Below the pieces are notes generated by a model. The model searched no databases, was not told where the DNA came from, and was given only the letters and a program-made list of their open reading frames with translations. Position numbers and translations under genes: made by a program. A stretch of DNA of 50,875 nt from Desulfonatronovibrio sp. (lineage in GTDB: Bacteria > Desulfobacterota > Desulfovibrionia > Desulfovibrionales > Desulfonatronovibrionaceae). The stretch is from contig SKKD01000025.1 of the NCBI GenBank assembly GCA_007121655.1, positions 1-50,875 on the forward strand, read 5' to 3'. Positions within the stretch are counted from its first letter, which is position 1. Each line of letters begins with the position of its first letter. Below are positions 17,686 to 27,052 of the stretch, piece after piece.

Positions 17686-19491
17686 ATGCGAGAAACAAAA
17701 AACGAATTGCAGGTAAAGCCTCTGGGATGGTGGATCAGAAGTCATTATTGTGATGAACTTGGAGTGGAAGATGTTGACCAGCAGGTTTGTCTCATGGGTT
17801 GGGTCCAGTACAGGCGTGATCACGGCGGCCTGATCTTTATCGACCTTCGGGACAGAAAAGGTCTTACTCAGGTGGTTTTTACTCCTGAGTTCAATGCTCA
17901 GGCCCTGGAGGAAGCTCATGGTCTCCGTGCGGAATTTGTATTGGCTGTGAAGGGAGTTGTCCGGGAAAGGCCGGGGGACATGGTCAACCCAAATCTCAAG
18001 ACAGGGGAGATAGAGGTGGCGGTTACTGAATTCAGACTTCTCAACCGTGCCAAAACTCCTCCCTTTATTATTGAAGACCGGGTGGATGCAGCTGAAAGCC
18101 TGCGTCTGAAGTATCGATATCTGGATCTTAGAAGGCCATTCATGTCGGAAAATATTGTTTTCCGGAGCCGGGCGGTACAGGCTGTGCGGGAATTTCTGCA
18201 CGAAAATGAATTCATTGAGATTGAAACCCCCATTTTAACCAAGAGTACGCCTGAGGGGGCCAGGGATTTTCTGGTTCCCAGCCGTTTAAATCAGGGTCAG
18301 TTTTATGCCCTTCCCCAATCACCTCAGCTTTTCAAGCAGCTGCTTATGTGTTCGGGCTTGGATCGTTATTATCAGGTGGTGAAGTGCTTTCGGGATGAAG
18401 ATTTAAGGTCCGACAGGCAACCTGAATTCACCCAGGTGGATATTGAAATGTCCTTTGCCGATGAAGAAGCTGTAATGTCCATGGCTGAAAAAATGATATC
18501 CGAACTGTTTAAAAAAACCCTGGACGTATACATGGAAACTCCGTTTACCAGGATAAGCTATGCCCAGGCAGTCGCTGAATACGGACTGGACAGGCCTGAT
18601 ATTCGTTTTGATCTTAAGCTTCGGGATGTCACACATATTGTGAAGGGGTCTGAGTTCCGCCTTTTCGCTGAAGCCGACTTGATCAAGGCACTGGTTGTCC
18701 CCGGCGGAAGCATACTTTCACGCAAGGATATTGATGATTTTACCGATTTTGTAAAGATTTACGGGGCCAGGGGACTTGCCTGGATCAAGATCAAAGAAAA
18801 CGAATGGCAGTCGCCCATCGCCAAGTTTTTGAGCGAGCTTGAACGTTCCACTTTAAGCGTTGAACTCGACCTGCAGGTGGGAGATATTGTTTTTTTTCAG
18901 GCTGGGAAACCGGATATGGTTAATACTGCCCTGGGCTCCTTAAGGGTTAAACTGGGAGAGCGGTTTGACCTGATCCCCAAGGATGTATTTGCCCCGGTCT
19001 GGGTTACTGATTTTCCTTTATTGGAATGGGACGAGGAAGAAAAAAGATGGGTGGCCAGACACCATCCCTTCACCTCTCCCCGGGACGGACATTTTGAATT
19101 GCTTGAAACTGATCCTGGTCAGGCTCTGGCCAGAGCGTATGACCTTGTTTTAAACGGCAACGAGATAGGAGGAGGTTCCATACGCATACACAACAGCCTG
19201 GAGCAGCAGAAAATGTTTGAAGCTCTGGGAATCATCGAAAGCGAAGCCAAAAGTAAATTCGGCTTTCTGCTGCAGGCCCTTGAGTATGGAGCCCCGCCTC
19301 ACGGAGGGATTGCATTTGGTCTGGACAGGCTTATCATGCTTATGACTAAAACTGCCTCCATTAGAGATGTTATTGCCTTTCCCAAGACACAGAAGGCAGC
19401 ATGCGTCATGACCGAAGCCCCTTCAGGGGTTTCCCCCCGGCAATTGCGTGAACTTGGCCTCAAGCTCCGGGAAAAACCGGCTGAAGGTTAA
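17686..19491 (+). CDS. aspS: Aspartyl-tRNA synthetase
   Basis: VQYRRDHGGLIFIDLRDR, LDLRR, SPQLFKQLLMCSGLDRYYQVVKCFRDEDLRSDRQPEFTQVDIEMSF, GGIAFGLDRLIMLM. Confidence 0.97.
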   Translation: MRETKNELQVKPLGWWIRSHYCDELGVEDVDQQVCLMGWVQYRRDHGGLIFIDLRDRKGLTQVVFTPEFNAQALEEAHGLRAEFVLAVKGVVRERPGDMVNPNLKTGEIEVAVTEFRLLNRAKTPPFIIEDRVDAAESLRLKYRYLDLRRPFMSENIVFRSRAVQAVREFLHENEFIEIETPILTKSTPEGARDFLVPSRLNQGQFYALPQSPQLFKQLLMCSGLDRYYQVVKCFRDEDLRSDRQPEFTQVDIEMSFADEEAVMSMAEKMISELFKKTLDVYMETPFTRISYAQAVAEYGLDRPDIRFDLKLRDVTHIVKGSEFRLFAEADLIKALVVPGGSILSRKDIDDFTDFVKIYGARGLAWIKIKENEWQSPIAKFLSELERSTLSVELDLQVGDIVFFQAGKPDMVNTALGSLRVKLGERFDLIPKDVFAPVWVTDFPLLEWDEEEKRWVARHHPFTSPRDGHFELLETDPGQALARAYDLVLNGNEIGGGSIRIHNSLEQQKMFEALGIIESEAKSKFGFLLQALEYGAPPHGGIAFGLDRLIMLMTKTASIRDVIAFPKTQKAACVMTEAPSGVSPRQLRELGLKLREKPAEG

Positions 19492-19493
19492 AG

Positions 19494-20000
19494 ATGTCCA
19501 GAAAACTGGTAACTTATCCTGAAGAAATATTAAGCCGGAAGGCAGTTCCTGTTGATGTCATTGACGACGCTATCCGGGAACTGGTCCGGGATATGGCTGA
19601 AATAATGTATGAGAACAGAGGCATTGGTCTTGCCGCACCCCAGGTCGGAGAAGGCCTCAGGGTAATTATAGTCGATCTTAGCGGACCGGAAAAAAGAGAA
19701 AATCTCATGGTGCTGGTCAATCCGGAAATTACCGACTTCCAGGGTGAGTGTGATAGTGAGGAAGGCTGCCTCAGCGTCACAGGGTATCAATCCGTGGTAA
19801 AAAGGGCTGAGAAAATCCAGGTCCGGGCCCTGGATCTGGATGGCAATGAAGTGTTTCTGGATGCTGAAAATCTTTTATCCACCTGTCTGCAACACGAAAT
19901 TGACCATCTTGACGGGGTGTTGTTTATTGACCGCATAAGCAGGCTCAAGCGAAAGTTTTATGACAAGAGGCTTGCAAGATGGCTCAGCAAAAAAGACTAG
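19494..20000 (+). CDS. def: Peptide deformylase
   Basis: GIGLAAPQVG, EEGCLSV, QHEIDHLDGVLFID motifs. Confidence 0.96.
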   Translation: MSRKLVTYPEEILSRKAVPVDVIDDAIRELVRDMAEIMYENRGIGLAAPQVGEGLRVIIVDLSGPEKRENLMVLVNPEITDFQGECDSEEGCLSVTGYQSVVKRAEKIQVRALDLDGNEVFLDAENLLSTCLQHEIDHLDGVLFIDRISRLKRKFYDKRLARWLSKKD

Positions 20001-20932
20001 TTTTTATGGGCACTCCTGATTTTGCCCGGATCATTCTTGAACATGTACTTGAGTGGTCGGGGGGCAAGGTAGTGGCGGTATATACCCAGCCTGACAGACC
20101 TCACGGCCGGGGACGAAAACTGAAGGCTTCACCTGTCAAACTGCTGGCCCGGAAAAAAAAACTCCCACTGCTTCAGCCGGCAGATTTTAAGAGTAATCAC
20201 CGGATAGATGAGCTTGCAGGTTTCAGACCTGATTATCTTCTGGTGGCAGCTTATGGACTTATTCTGCCGGAGAAGGTTTTATCCATACCTTCAAAAATGC
20301 CCATAAATGTCCATGCATCCCTGTTGCCCAGATACAGGGGCGCGGCCCCCATCCAGAGGGCGCTGACAAACGGAGAAGCAGTCACCGGCATAAGCATCAT
20401 GCTTATGACCAGAGGTTTGGACAGTGGCCCGGTCATTTTGCAGAGAGCCATGCAAGTTGACATGTCGGACACGGCTGACAAGCTTCATGATGATCTGGCC
20501 CATATGGGCGCAGAATTGCTTGTTGAAGCTCTGGAAGGACTGGAAAATGAAACCCTTGAACCTGTCAGCCAGGATGAGACTCAGGCAACCTACGCGCCCA
20601 GGCTTACCAAACAGGAGGGACTCATCAACTGGAATCAGCCGGCCGAAAAAATTCATAACCTGATCAGAGGCTTCTTTTCCTGGCCGGGTTCTTACTTTGA
20701 ATGGATTGATCCGGGAGGCAGACAGATCAGATTGCAGGTTTTTCCGGGAAAGGTTGGTCCGGACAAACCAGCGGGCATTCCGGCCGGAACCGTCATGGGA
20801 ACAAAGGACGGATTTTTACAGATTGCCTGCAAAGATAAACTATACCTTGTTCCAAGAGTGAAACCGGGCAGCAGCCGGGAGATGGACGCCAGAAGTTTTG
20901 AATGCGGTTTTCTCAGTAAGTGTGTGGAGTAG
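19979..20932 (+). CDS. fmt: Methionyl-tRNA formyltransferase
   Basis: FMGTPDFA, YTQPDRPHGRGRKLKASPVK, NVHASLLPRYRGAAPIQRAL; start overlaps end of def. Confidence 0.96.
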   Translation: MAQQKRLVFMGTPDFARIILEHVLEWSGGKVVAVYTQPDRPHGRGRKLKASPVKLLARKKKLPLLQPADFKSNHRIDELAGFRPDYLLVAAYGLILPEKVLSIPSKMPINVHASLLPRYRGAAPIQRALTNGEAVTGISIMLMTRGLDSGPVILQRAMQVDMSDTADKLHDDLAHMGAELLVEALEGLENETLEPVSQDETQATYAPRLTKQEGLINWNQPAEKIHNLIRGFFSWPGSYFEWIDPGGRQIRLQVFPGKVGPDKPAGIPAGTVMGTKDGFLQIACKDKLYLVPRVKPGSSREMDARSFECGFLSKCVE

Positions 20933-21023
20933 AAGATCTCAGTGTTAAAAACCGTCCGCTTACAGACAACTTATCACTTTCAGGTTATAAAAGCCTTTGC
21001 AACATTACCTGGATTAGTACTCA

Positions 21024-21851
21024 ATGCCACAGCAAAAAGAAACATTTCTGGAAAAGGAGATTGAGTCTTCTTTTTTGGCCAGGAAAAGACTTTTCATTGG
21101 TCTTATATCCATCACTTCCATCTTTGTATGCCTGATCCTTTTGCTGGTCTGGCTGATTCCCTTTATCGGACTTAGAAATATCCATCCTGTCGCCCCCTGG
21201 GTCCTGGGGGTTATTGTAGCTTTGAGCATCCTGTTTATTGCCTGGGCCTCTGTATCTCTGATTTTGAACATTCAACTCAAACGTCAGATTTTTTTCTCAG
21301 GAAAGATCCGGGGCCTGAGCATTAAGTTTTTCCTTCCGCTGATGACAATTTTCGGCAGGCTTCTAGGCATACCCAAACAGAAAATCAGGTCTTCGTTTAT
21401 TAAGGTCAACAACGAACTGGTCTTGTCCGAAAACCGGAAATACCCGCCTGGTCAGGTTCTTATGCTTATGCCTCACTGCTTGCAGAAAAGTATCTGCAGC
21501 AGGAGACTCACCTATGATGTCAATAACTGCAAGAGATGCGGAGAATGCGCCATTACAGGCCTTCTGGACCTGAGTGAGGAATTCGGTGTACATCTCGCCA
21601 TAGCTACCGGAGGAACCATTGCCAGACGAATCGTGGTCAACCTCAGGCCGAAAATCATTCTGGCTGTTGCCTGCGAACGTGATTTGGCCAGCGGTATCCA
21701 GGATACGTACCCCATTCCGGTTTATGGGGTTCTCAACGAACGTCCTCTGGGTCCTTGCCTGGATACCCGGGTAGCACTGGATCACGTACGCAGAGCTCTG
21801 GAGCTTTTTGTCCGCAGGGAAATAAAAGTTCACTCTCCTCTTAACCCATGA
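21024..21851 (+). CDS. DUF116 family membrane protein
   Basis: Two N-terminal TM segments; LMLMPHCLQKSICSRRLTYDVNNCKRCGECAI...; located in def-fmt-DUF116-rsmB order. Confidence 0.85.
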   Translation: MPQQKETFLEKEIESSFLARKRLFIGLISITSIFVCLILLLVWLIPFIGLRNIHPVAPWVLGVIVALSILFIAWASVSLILNIQLKRQIFFSGKIRGLSIKFFLPLMTIFGRLLGIPKQKIRSSFIKVNNELVLSENRKYPPGQVLMLMPHCLQKSICSRRLTYDVNNCKRCGECAITGLLDLSEEFGVHLAIATGGTIARRIVVNLRPKIILAVACERDLASGIQDTYPIPVYGVLNERPLGPCLDTRVALDHVRRALELFVRREIKVHSPLNP

Positions 21852-21884
21852 TCCTGAATTCATAATCCGTATCTCTTTAAAAAC

Positions 21885-23138
21885 ATGTCCCCAAACGAAC
21901 CCAGATTATCAGCTCACAAAATTGTGTACCAGTGCCTGAGCGGTCCGGCAGGCCTGCAGGAAGCTCTGGACCAGGAACTTCAAAACATCTGCGACCAGAG
22001 GGATAAGGCCTTAATTACTGAAATTGTCTATGGGTATCTGCGCTTTCGGGGTCGAATTGATTTTGTGATCAACCTTTTTCTGGACGAACCGGACAAGCTC
22101 CCATCCGGGCTGAAAATACTGATGGGTCTTGCCGGATATGAGCTTTTTTTCCTGGACAGGGTGCCTGATTACGCCACTGTATCCAGGGCGGTGGATTTAA
22201 GCTCACGCATGTATGGACGCAAGATGTCCGGCCTGGTCAATGCAGTTTTGCGTAAAGTTGTCTATGTGGACATAACTTCAGAAAATACCTTTAAAAAAGA
22301 CAGTCCGGATGACACACTTTTCTGGTCCAGATTTTACAGCTGTCCACAATGGATAGTCAAGATGTGGAAAAAGACTTACGGAAAAGAACTTTGTCTGGCC
22401 TATCTGAGACAGAGTCTGGATAAGCCCCCTCTTGGGATCAGAGAAAACAAAGGATCCCTTGGGATAATCAGTTCTGAAAATATTGCCATAAGATTGGATA
22501 ACAGCGTACTGATCAAAAAAAGCTACCCTGAACTTGAGAAGCACCTGCTTGAGGGCAGGATTTCCAGGCAGAGCTTTGCCGGCCAGCAGGCCATGTTTGA
22601 GCTTGGAATGAAGGACTGGAAAGAACCGGTCTGGGATATGTGCGCTGGATCAGGAGGCAAAAGCTTTTTGATGCTGGATCTGGGAATGGATGTCTATTCA
22701 AGTGACCTCAGCCTGAAGCGACTGATTAATTTAAAAAAATCAGCGAATATTTACCGCGACACAGCGAGGGTTTTTGCAGCCTCAGGATATTTTCCTCCTT
22801 TAAAGTCCATCCCGGCCACAATAGTCATTGACGCGCCCTGCACCGGATTTGGGGTGCTTAGCCGCAGGCCGGACATCAAGTGGAAAAGGCGCCCGGGGGA
22901 TATTGACAGGCTGGCCAGGACCCAGGCTGAATTATTGAAAGGAGCTGCTTCCCTTTCAGGTGAGCAGGACAGGATTGTCTATCTGACCTGCACCCTGTGC
23001 AGGGATGAAAATGAACGCCGGATCAATGACTTTTTGTATGAGCATAAGGAATATAGCCTTGAAAAAAAGTTTCAGACCGATCCCTTACTTGAGCTCAAGG
23101 AATTTTTTTTTGGAGCGGTTCTGAGGAAAGGGTATTGA
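21885..23138 (+). CDS. rsmB: 16S rRNA (cytosine-5)-methyltransferase, RsmB/Sun family
   Basis: N-terminal NusB-like domain; VWDMCAGSGGKSFLMLDLG, VIDAPCTGFGVLSRRPDIKW, YLTCTLCRDENE. Confidence 0.85.
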   Translation: MSPNEPRLSAHKIVYQCLSGPAGLQEALDQELQNICDQRDKALITEIVYGYLRFRGRIDFVINLFLDEPDKLPSGLKILMGLAGYELFFLDRVPDYATVSRAVDLSSRMYGRKMSGLVNAVLRKVVYVDITSENTFKKDSPDDTLFWSRFYSCPQWIVKMWKKTYGKELCLAYLRQSLDKPPLGIRENKGSLGIISSENIAIRLDNSVLIKKSYPELEKHLLEGRISRQSFAGQQAMFELGMKDWKEPVWDMCAGSGGKSFLMLDLGMDVYSSDLSLKRLINLKKSANIYRDTARVFAASGYFPPLKSIPATIVIDAPCTGFGVLSRRPDIKWKRRPGDIDRLARTQAELLKGAASLSGEQDRIVYLTCTLCRDENERRINDFLYEHKEYSLEKKFQTDPLLELKEFFFGAVLRKGY

Positions 23139-23273
23139 AAAAATCAGATGGGTGATGAGCGCCAAGAAATGTGATAATTTAAAAACTCATATCAAAGCAG
23201 AACGTTTCTCCCACCGGTTTATCCCAACTCAGAAAACAGCAACCAATGGACAACTCACAAAAGAACAATAATC

Positions 23274-25802
23274 ATGAAAGAATTACTGCCATATCTTCCC
23301 AAGCCCAGCCATTACCTCGGAAATGAGATCAATTCAGTACATAAGGATAAAGAAAAGGTGTCCATACGGATAGGTCTTGCTTTTCCCGACCTTTATGAGG
23401 TGGGTATGTCCTACCTGGGGCAGAAAATTCTTTACAGGCAGGTTAATGACCAGCCGGATTTTTTTGCGGAGCGTGTATTTGCTCCCTCTGTGGATGCAGC
23501 CCGGGTACTAAAGAAACATGGTAAAGAGCTATGTACCCTGGAATCTGATACCCCTCTTAAGGACCTTGACATCCTGGCCTTCAGTCTGACTCATGAGCTT
23601 TGCTACAGCAATATCCTGTACATGCTGGACCTGGCCGGGATCCCTTTTCGCTCAATAGACCGGGATGAAAAGTTTCCCCTGGTCATTGCCGGAGGCGGGG
23701 CTACATTCAACGGGGAGCCTGTGGCTGATTTTTTCGACCTCATGGTCCTTGGCGACGGCGAAGAACAGCTTGTGCATATAGCCCGGATCACCCGCCAGGC
23801 CCGGGCCGAAAGTCAGGGAAAAGAGCAGCTGCTGTTCAGACTCAAGGATTTGCCGGGAGTTTATGTCCCGTCTTTTTTTAAGCCGGACAGCAAAGGGCAG
23901 CTCAAGGGGGTTTATGATAACCATGCTGTGATTTCCAAGGCGCTGGTCAGGGATCTCAATGATATTTCCTTCCCTGCTGACCAGCTTATTCCTTACGGAA
24001 AGATTGTTCATGACCGCTTCAGCGTGGAGATTGCAAGGGGATGCACCAGAGGATGCCGTTTTTGCCAGGCAGGCTGCATTTACCGCCCGGTTCGGGAAAG
24101 AAATGTCACCGATATCGTAAATATCATCAATCAGGGACTCAAGCAGACCGGGTTGGAGGAACTGTCTTTTCTGTCTCTGAGCACGGGAGACTTTTCAGCC
24201 CTTGAAAGATTATTCATGGAAAGTTTCACCAGGTGTCAGAGTGAGCAGGTTTCCATTTCCCTGCCATCCCTTCGGGTTGGTTCGGTTAACGAGAACCTGA
24301 TGCGTCTTATCGCCAGGATCAGACACACCCACGCCACCCTGGCCCCGGAGGCCGGGACCCAGCGCTTAAGGGACGTCATCAATAAGGGCATAACAGAGAA
24401 TGAACTTCTTGAACATACTGAATCCCTGTTCAGGCTTGGCTGGAACGGCGTGAAGCTCTACTTCATGATCGGCCTGCCAACGGAAACCATGGAGGACCTT
24501 GAAGGAATACGAAACTTATGTCTAAAAGTACTGGAAACAGGAAAATTCGCAAAAAAAAGACTTCAGATCACTGCTTCCATATCCCCTTTTGTCCCCAAAA
24601 CCCATACCCCTTTTCAATGGGAAATGCAGGACAATCTGAATGAAACTCGTAAAAAACTTGGTTATTTGCGGGAAATATTCAGACCTCATAAAAAACTCAG
24701 CCTCAAATGGCATACACCGGAAATGAGTATTCTGGAAGGAATTTTTGCAAGAGGTGGACGGGAACTCTCAGGTGTGGTGGAAAAGGCCTTTGAGAGAGGA
24801 CAGATATTCACCAGCTGGTCGGATCATTTTCAATTGGAGCCCTGGCTGGAAGTTATTGAAAATGCGGGTCTGAACTATGAAGAATACTTCAGGCAAAGAG
24901 ATGAGCTCGAACATTTGCCATGGGATCATCTGAATTGCGGGGTGAGTAAAAAATATCTTCTGAATGAGAAAAAAAGGGCTTTTAGGGGCAAGATTACCCT
25001 GGACTGTCGGTATGGAGTTTGCCGGAATTGCGGAGTATGCGACCAGGATGAGTCTCTTTCCGGATTATCCGGCCCGGACAAGGTCAAAATCAGGAACATT
25101 CTCAACCAGGAGCACAGGGATCAGGAAGATAAACCCGAAGATGTCGTCCTGGAGCAAAGGGATTTATCCGCTAAAAATTTTCACTACCGGATCTGGTATG
25201 AAAAAACAGGCCTGAGCATTTATCTGAGTCAGCTGGAGCTTCAGTCTCTGCTGGAAAGGGCCATGCGCCGGTGTGGCTGGCCTTTGTCCTTTTCCAGGGG
25301 TTTCAGGCCCACTCCCGTTATTTCTTTTGGGCAAGCCCTGTCTGTGGGCGTTTCCAGTCTTGCCGAGTGGTTTAACATCTTTACCAGGGAGGCCATGCCC
25401 GGGAAGGTAATGATCGACGGTCTCAATGAAAATCTCGTCTCGGGTATGAAAGCGTACAGGGTTGATTCTCTAAGCCTTGGACGCAAACAGGCCCAGGCAA
25501 AGTATGAAGAGTTCGTGGTGGATATTAATGTGCCTCAAGAGGAATTGGTCCGGCTGCAAAAAACATGGCAGGAGTTTGAGCACAAGGATGAATTTGTTGT
25601 CGAAAAACAGGGCAAGAAAAAATTGACCAGGAGGGATCTGCGCAGCCTGGTAAAAGCTTCTGCCTGGAAGGGATCCAGGCTCAAGCTGACTTTATCCTGG
25701 GAAAATGAATATCTTAGTCCTTTATTTGTGATCAGGAGTATTTTTTCAGGAGTGGGTCCGGAAGAAATGATGATCACTAAGATTGGGCAGGATATGGGGT
25801 AG
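23274..25802 (+). CDS. B12-binding/radical SAM protein of TIGR03960 type with C-terminal DUF2344-like domain
   Basis: GLAFPDLYEVGMSYLG..., VEIARGCTRGCRFCQAGCIYRPVRER (CxxxCxxC), C-terminal YRIWYEKTGLSIYLSQLELQSLLERAMRRCGWPLSFSRGFRPTPVISFGQALSVG. Confidence 0.9.
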   Translation: MKELLPYLPKPSHYLGNEINSVHKDKEKVSIRIGLAFPDLYEVGMSYLGQKILYRQVNDQPDFFAERVFAPSVDAARVLKKHGKELCTLESDTPLKDLDILAFSLTHELCYSNILYMLDLAGIPFRSIDRDEKFPLVIAGGGATFNGEPVADFFDLMVLGDGEEQLVHIARITRQARAESQGKEQLLFRLKDLPGVYVPSFFKPDSKGQLKGVYDNHAVISKALVRDLNDISFPADQLIPYGKIVHDRFSVEIARGCTRGCRFCQAGCIYRPVRERNVTDIVNIINQGLKQTGLEELSFLSLSTGDFSALERLFMESFTRCQSEQVSISLPSLRVGSVNENLMRLIARIRHTHATLAPEAGTQRLRDVINKGITENELLEHTESLFRLGWNGVKLYFMIGLPTETMEDLEGIRNLCLKVLETGKFAKKRLQITASISPFVPKTHTPFQWEMQDNLNETRKKLGYLREIFRPHKKLSLKWHTPEMSILEGIFARGGRELSGVVEKAFERGQIFTSWSDHFQLEPWLEVIENAGLNYEEYFRQRDELEHLPWDHLNCGVSKKYLLNEKKRAFRGKITLDCRYGVCRNCGVCDQDESLSGLSGPDKVKIRNILNQEHRDQEDKPEDVVLEQRDLSAKNFHYRIWYEKTGLSIYLSQLELQSLLERAMRRCGWPLSFSRGFRPTPVISFGQALSVGVSSLAEWFNIFTREAMPGKVMIDGLNENLVSGMKAYRVDSLSLGRKQAQAKYEEFVVDINVPQEELVRLQKTWQEFEHKDEFVVEKQGKKKLTRRDLRSLVKASAWKGSRLKLTLSWENEYLSPLFVIRSIFSGVGPEEMMITKIGQDMG

Positions 25803-25885
25803 ATGCCGGTCTTTTATCAGGCTGTAAAAAAACTGAAGAAACAAGATATGGCTGCCGATCTCCTGTATTATTTTAACTGCAGTTG

Positions 25886-26140
25886 CTACCTTCGATCTCT
25901 TTTGAGCTGTTCAATGGCCTTTTCCAAATGCCAGGATCGTGGTTTATCAGGGCTTCGTCTCTGCTCCAGGCGAACGAGGCGTTCCGCCACATCCTGCCTG
26001 CCTGATACCATGCGCAACAGATCTGTTTCCAGGTCTTGTTTACGTTTTTCCCTGCGCTTTTGTGGATACCACTTTAAAAATATCCAGTATCCCAGTATTG
26101 CAAGCGCCACCAAGAAAAATAAAGCACCAACCTCTGTCAT
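25886..26140 (-). CDS. Small hypothetical membrane-anchored protein
   Basis: MTEVGALFFLVALAILGYWIFLKWYPQKRREKRKQDLE...: one TM helix followed by a charged coiled-coil-like tail. Confidence 0.55.
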   Translation of the reverse strand: MTEVGALFFLVALAILGYWIFLKWYPQKRREKRKQDLETDLLRMVSGRQDVAERLVRLEQRRSPDKPRSWHLEKAIEQLKRDRR

Positions 26141-26255
26141 TTCCCTTCCATGTTTACAGAAAATTTCATGCATCCGGCCGGGAAGCAACCTGTCGAATTA
26201 ATCAAATGATGGGCGGGCTGATCAATAAATCATAAACTAAAGACGAAGGCCCGGC

Positions 26256-26906
26256 TTAAAAGATGTATTCCAAAATCACCATTATCACTGCTGCAGACAA
26301 AGGGGCCCGCAGATTGTCATTAAGCGGCCCCGGCATCGCCTCGGCCAGACATGCAGCAAGGGCGCCCGCTGCTCCGATCCAAAACTTAACTCCCGGGACA
26401 ATGAGTACGACAAGCATGGCCGCTCCCAGAAAGGCTGCTGATCCTTCCAGGGTTTTATTGCCATTTCCCCAGAATATCCGGCCATAGCGCCGGCCCGCCA
26501 GGGCGGCTGCCCCGTCCCCGATTATGAACATTGCAAAGGAAACCGCTGCCACGTGCACGGGAAAGATCAGGACCAGCAAAAAAGCCGAAATCAAGACCCA
26601 GGTGGATCCATTAAGGATCACTTTTGCCTCTGGGTCTGATTTTTCTCCGGGGCGCATCAGGGAGCCGAAAATTTTTAAAATCCAGTAATTCACCACAGCC
26701 AGGCGGGCACGTAGTATGTCGACGCCCAAGGCGGTTGCCGAGGCCAGTCCCAGGATAAGCAAAGAATGGTTTCTGTCCAATACCAGCATGCCTGCAGGAA
26801 TGACCAGGGCCAGAATATGCAGTGCTTTGCGTGACAATTCATGCTTGTAGGGCACAAAATTCTTGTCCATGCTTTGGCTGGCAGTATTTATTTTCAGGAT
26901 CGGCAT
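26256..26906 (-). CDS. Dolichol kinase / phosphatidate cytidylyltransferase-like integral membrane protein
   Basis: ELSRKALHILALVIPAG; FAMFIIGDGAAALAGRRYGR...NKTLEGSAAF...; LNDNLRAPLSAA motifs of the CTP-transferase/SEC59-like family; start uncertain. Confidence 0.75.
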   Translation of the reverse strand: MPILKINTASQSMDKNFVPYKHELSRKALHILALVIPAGMLVLDRNHSLLILGLASATALGVDILRARLAVVNYWILKIFGSLMRPGEKSDPEAKVILNGSTWVLISAFLLVLIFPVHVAAVSFAMFIIGDGAAALAGRRYGRIFWGNGNKTLEGSAAFLGAAMLVVLIVPGVKFWIGAAGALAACLAEAMPGPLNDNLRAPLSAAVIMVILEYIF

Positions 26907-27052
26907 ACCGCGGCTCCCAGGCAGAGGAGTGAAGTGTTGAAAATATTGAGGACAAAAACTGAATCCCTTGCCGGGCATGTAGAAAATCAACAGACCAGTT
27001 TAAAAAAAGAAGACCCTGCTCTTTTTCCGGGCGTTGAATGCAGGCAGAAATA